DNA of 64,000 bases, taken from NCBI GenBank assembly GCA_963718315.1, contig CAVQZC010000012.1, positions 496,001 to 560,000 on the forward strand, in the 5' to 3' direction. This stretch comes from CAVQZC01 sp963718315. GTDB taxonomy: Bacteria > Actinomycetota > Thermoleophilia > Gaiellales > JAICJC01. The position numbers and the translations under genes are program-made. Below the pieces are notes generated by a model that did no database searches, was not told where the DNA came from, and saw nothing but the letters and a program-made list of their open reading frames with translations. The first letter of the stretch is position 1. Every line of letters starts with the position of its first letter. Of the stretch, positions 62,876 through 64,000 are shown piece after piece.

Positions 62876-63690
62876 TCGAACGGGCGCTCGCCGAAGACGT
62901 CGGTGACGGCGACATCACGACGCTTGCGATCGTGCCCGAGGAGCTGCGGGGCGCCGCCAGCCTGGTCATGCGCGAGCCCGGCGTGGTCTGCGGCGTCGAC
63001 GAGGCGTTCGCGGTGTTCCGCGCGCTGGACCCGGACGCGGAGCTCGAGCGGATGTGGGGAGAGGGCGACGAGCTGACCGAGGCGCCCGCCGAGATCGCCG
63101 TGGTGCGCGGGCGGCTCCGGGCGTTGTTGACCGGGGAGCGAACAGCACTCAACCTGCTTCAGCGAAGCTGCGGGGTGGCGACTCAGACCCGTGCCTACGC
63201 CGACCGGATCGACGGGACGAACGTGCAGCTCCTGGACACCAGAAAGACCGCCCCGGGACTCCGCGAGCTCGACAAGAGGGCCGTTGCCTGTGGAGGCGGC
63301 ACCAACCACCGGGCCGGGCTATACGACGCCATCCTGATCAAGGACAACCATGTCGCCGTTGCCGGGGGCGTCGCTGCTGCGATCGCCGCCGCCCGCGCCT
63401 CGCGGCCCGGCGAGGCCGTGGAGGTTGAGGTCGATACGCTCCAGCAGCTCGACGAAGCGCTCGCCTCCGGCGCCGAGGCCGTCCTCCTCGACAACATGCC
63501 GCCGGCAACGCTCCGGGAGGCGGTCGGCCGCACGGCCGGGCGCGCCCGCCTCGAAGCCTCGGGCGGCATCACGCTCGACACCATCCGCGACGTCGCGGAG
63601 ACGGGCGTCGACGCGATCTCCGTCGGAGCGCTGACCCACTCCGTACGGGCACTCGACATCGCCATGGAGGTGACACCATCGCAGTCGTGA
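62848..63690 (+). CDS. nadC: nicotinate-nucleotide pyrophosphorylase (quinolinate phosphoribosyltransferase)
   Basis: 280 residues. EDVGDGDITTLAIVP, GERTALNLLQRSCGVAT, DTRKTAPGLRELDKRAV, GGGTNHRAGLYDAILIKDNH and EASGGITLDTI are the family blocks. It converts quinolinate and PRPP to nicotinate mononucleotide. Its 3' end is coupled to nadA by GTGA. Confidence 0.97.
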   Translation: MSTTAPDSLIERALAEDVGDGDITTLAIVPEELRGAASLVMREPGVVCGVDEAFAVFRALDPDAELERMWGEGDELTEAPAEIAVVRGRLRALLTGERTALNLLQRSCGVATQTRAYADRIDGTNVQLLDTRKTAPGLRELDKRAVACGGGTNHRAGLYDAILIKDNHVAVAGGVAAAIAAARASRPGEAVEVEVDTLQQLDEALASGAEAVLLDNMPPATLREAVGRTAGRARLEASGGITLDTIRDVAETGVDAISVGALTHSVRALDIAMEVTPSQS

Positions 63691-64000
63691 CCGACAACGA
63701 GGTCGCTCAGCTGACCGACGAGGTGCGCGCGCTCGCCGCAGAGCGGAACGCGGTCATCCTCGCCCACAACTACCAGCGCCCCGAGGTGCAGGACGCGGCG
63801 GACTACGTCGGTGATTCGCTCGGGTTGTCGCAGCAGGCCGCCGCCACCGAGGCCGACGTGATCGTTTTCGCCGGCGTCCACTTCATGGCCGAGACCGCCG
63901 CCATCCTGGCTCCCACCCGTACCGTCCTCATCCCCGATCTCGAGGCCGGCTGCTCGCTGGCCGCCTCGATAGACGCCGCCGCCCTCCGCGAGTGGAAGGC
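63687..64000 (+). CDS. nadA: quinolinate synthase (3' end outside window)
   Basis: The first 104 residues only. AVILAHNYQRPEVQDAADYVGDSLGLSQ and VIVFAGVHFMAETAAIL are typical of NadA, and the first [4Fe-4S] cysteine region (LEAGCSLA) is just included. NadA condenses iminoaspartate with dihydroxyacetone phosphate. The GTG start overlaps the nadC stop, so the order is nadB-nadC-nadA. Confidence 0.95.
   Translation, partial: MTDNEVAQLTDEVRALAAERNAVILAHNYQRPEVQDAADYVGDSLGLSQQAAATEADVIVFAGVHFMAETAAILAPTRTVLIPDLEAGCSLAASIDAAALREWK

Overview
The window is GC-rich bacterial chromosome, densely packed: almost every base is coding, no gap exceeds about 150 bases, many start and stop codons overlap (ATGA or GTGA), and GTG starts are common. 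The gene set points to an actinobacterium: OpcA inside a tkt-tal-zwf-opcA-pgl operon, a NucS mismatch endonuclease, a SigR/RsrA-type sigma and zinc anti-sigma pair, a mycobacterial-type BfrB ferritin, a roughly 1600-residue NAD-glutamate dehydrogenase, and a DGPF/ECF42 pair. A deep-branching class such as Thermoleophilia is my guess; the window alone does not prove it. I see no insertion sequence, prophage, CRISPR array or genomic island. This is core chromosome.

Layout. 1-7.3 kb: the 3' part of a multi-GAF histidine kinase, a GH15 glycosidase, a radical SAM protein, tRNA-Asp and a reductase-like protein. 7.4-11.4 kb: a SulP transporter, a TMEM175-type channel, an autoregulated ArsR/AHSA1 pair and a methyltransferase. 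11.4-19.4 kb: an ADH/FAD-oxidase operon divergent from a DapA-family enzyme, a lipoprotein and ferritin operon, a MOSC/Fe-ADH operon, and a DNA glycosylase/desaturase operon. 19.4-22.3 kb: a membrane heme protein/ApbE/small membrane protein operon and an orphan DNA methyltransferase. 22.3-38.8 kb: central metabolism (rpiA, DUF255, NAD-GDH, phoU, the pentose phosphate operon, a ROK kinase and a DUF2090 aldolase-like protein). 38.8-50.8 kb: glycerate kinase, a Mop-domain regulator, an acyl-CoA synthetase, FabI, an MBL-fold hydrolase, a LpdA-like flavoprotein, a class V aminotransferase and NucS. 50.8-55.7 kb: the DGPF/ECF42 module, dienelactone hydrolase, a second ECF sigma with a membrane partner, and an M16 peptidase. 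55.7-64 kb: a TAP-like hydrolase, an M24 peptidase, an amidohydrolase/nucleotidyltransferase pair, sigR-rsrA, and the nadB-nadC-nadA operon running off the right edge.

Two features run through the whole window. First, about two thirds of the first genes of transcripts start 6-8 nt after a TAnnnT hexamer, the signature of leaderless mRNA. In several divergent pairs the two -10 hexamers interlock. I used this pattern to choose starts. Second, three conserved genes (Fe-ADH, NAD-GDH, ECF42 sigma) are each broken by one extra or missing C/G, and a fourth (MBL-fold) has probably lost its stop in the same way. Correcting one base restores a normal-length protein each time, which suggests assembly or sequencing errors more than true pseudogenes.

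The best-supported regulatory readings are a SigR-type promoter (GGAAT-N18-GTT) in front of sigR itself, an ECF42-type promoter (TGTCGA-N17-CGTC) in front of the DGPF gene, and a perfect 10-bp inverted repeat spanning the -10 box and start codon of the ArsR gene. I found no clearly unprecedented system. The best candidates for new biology are the interlocked leaderless promoters, the ApbE/heme-membrane operon and the tandem-GAF kinase.
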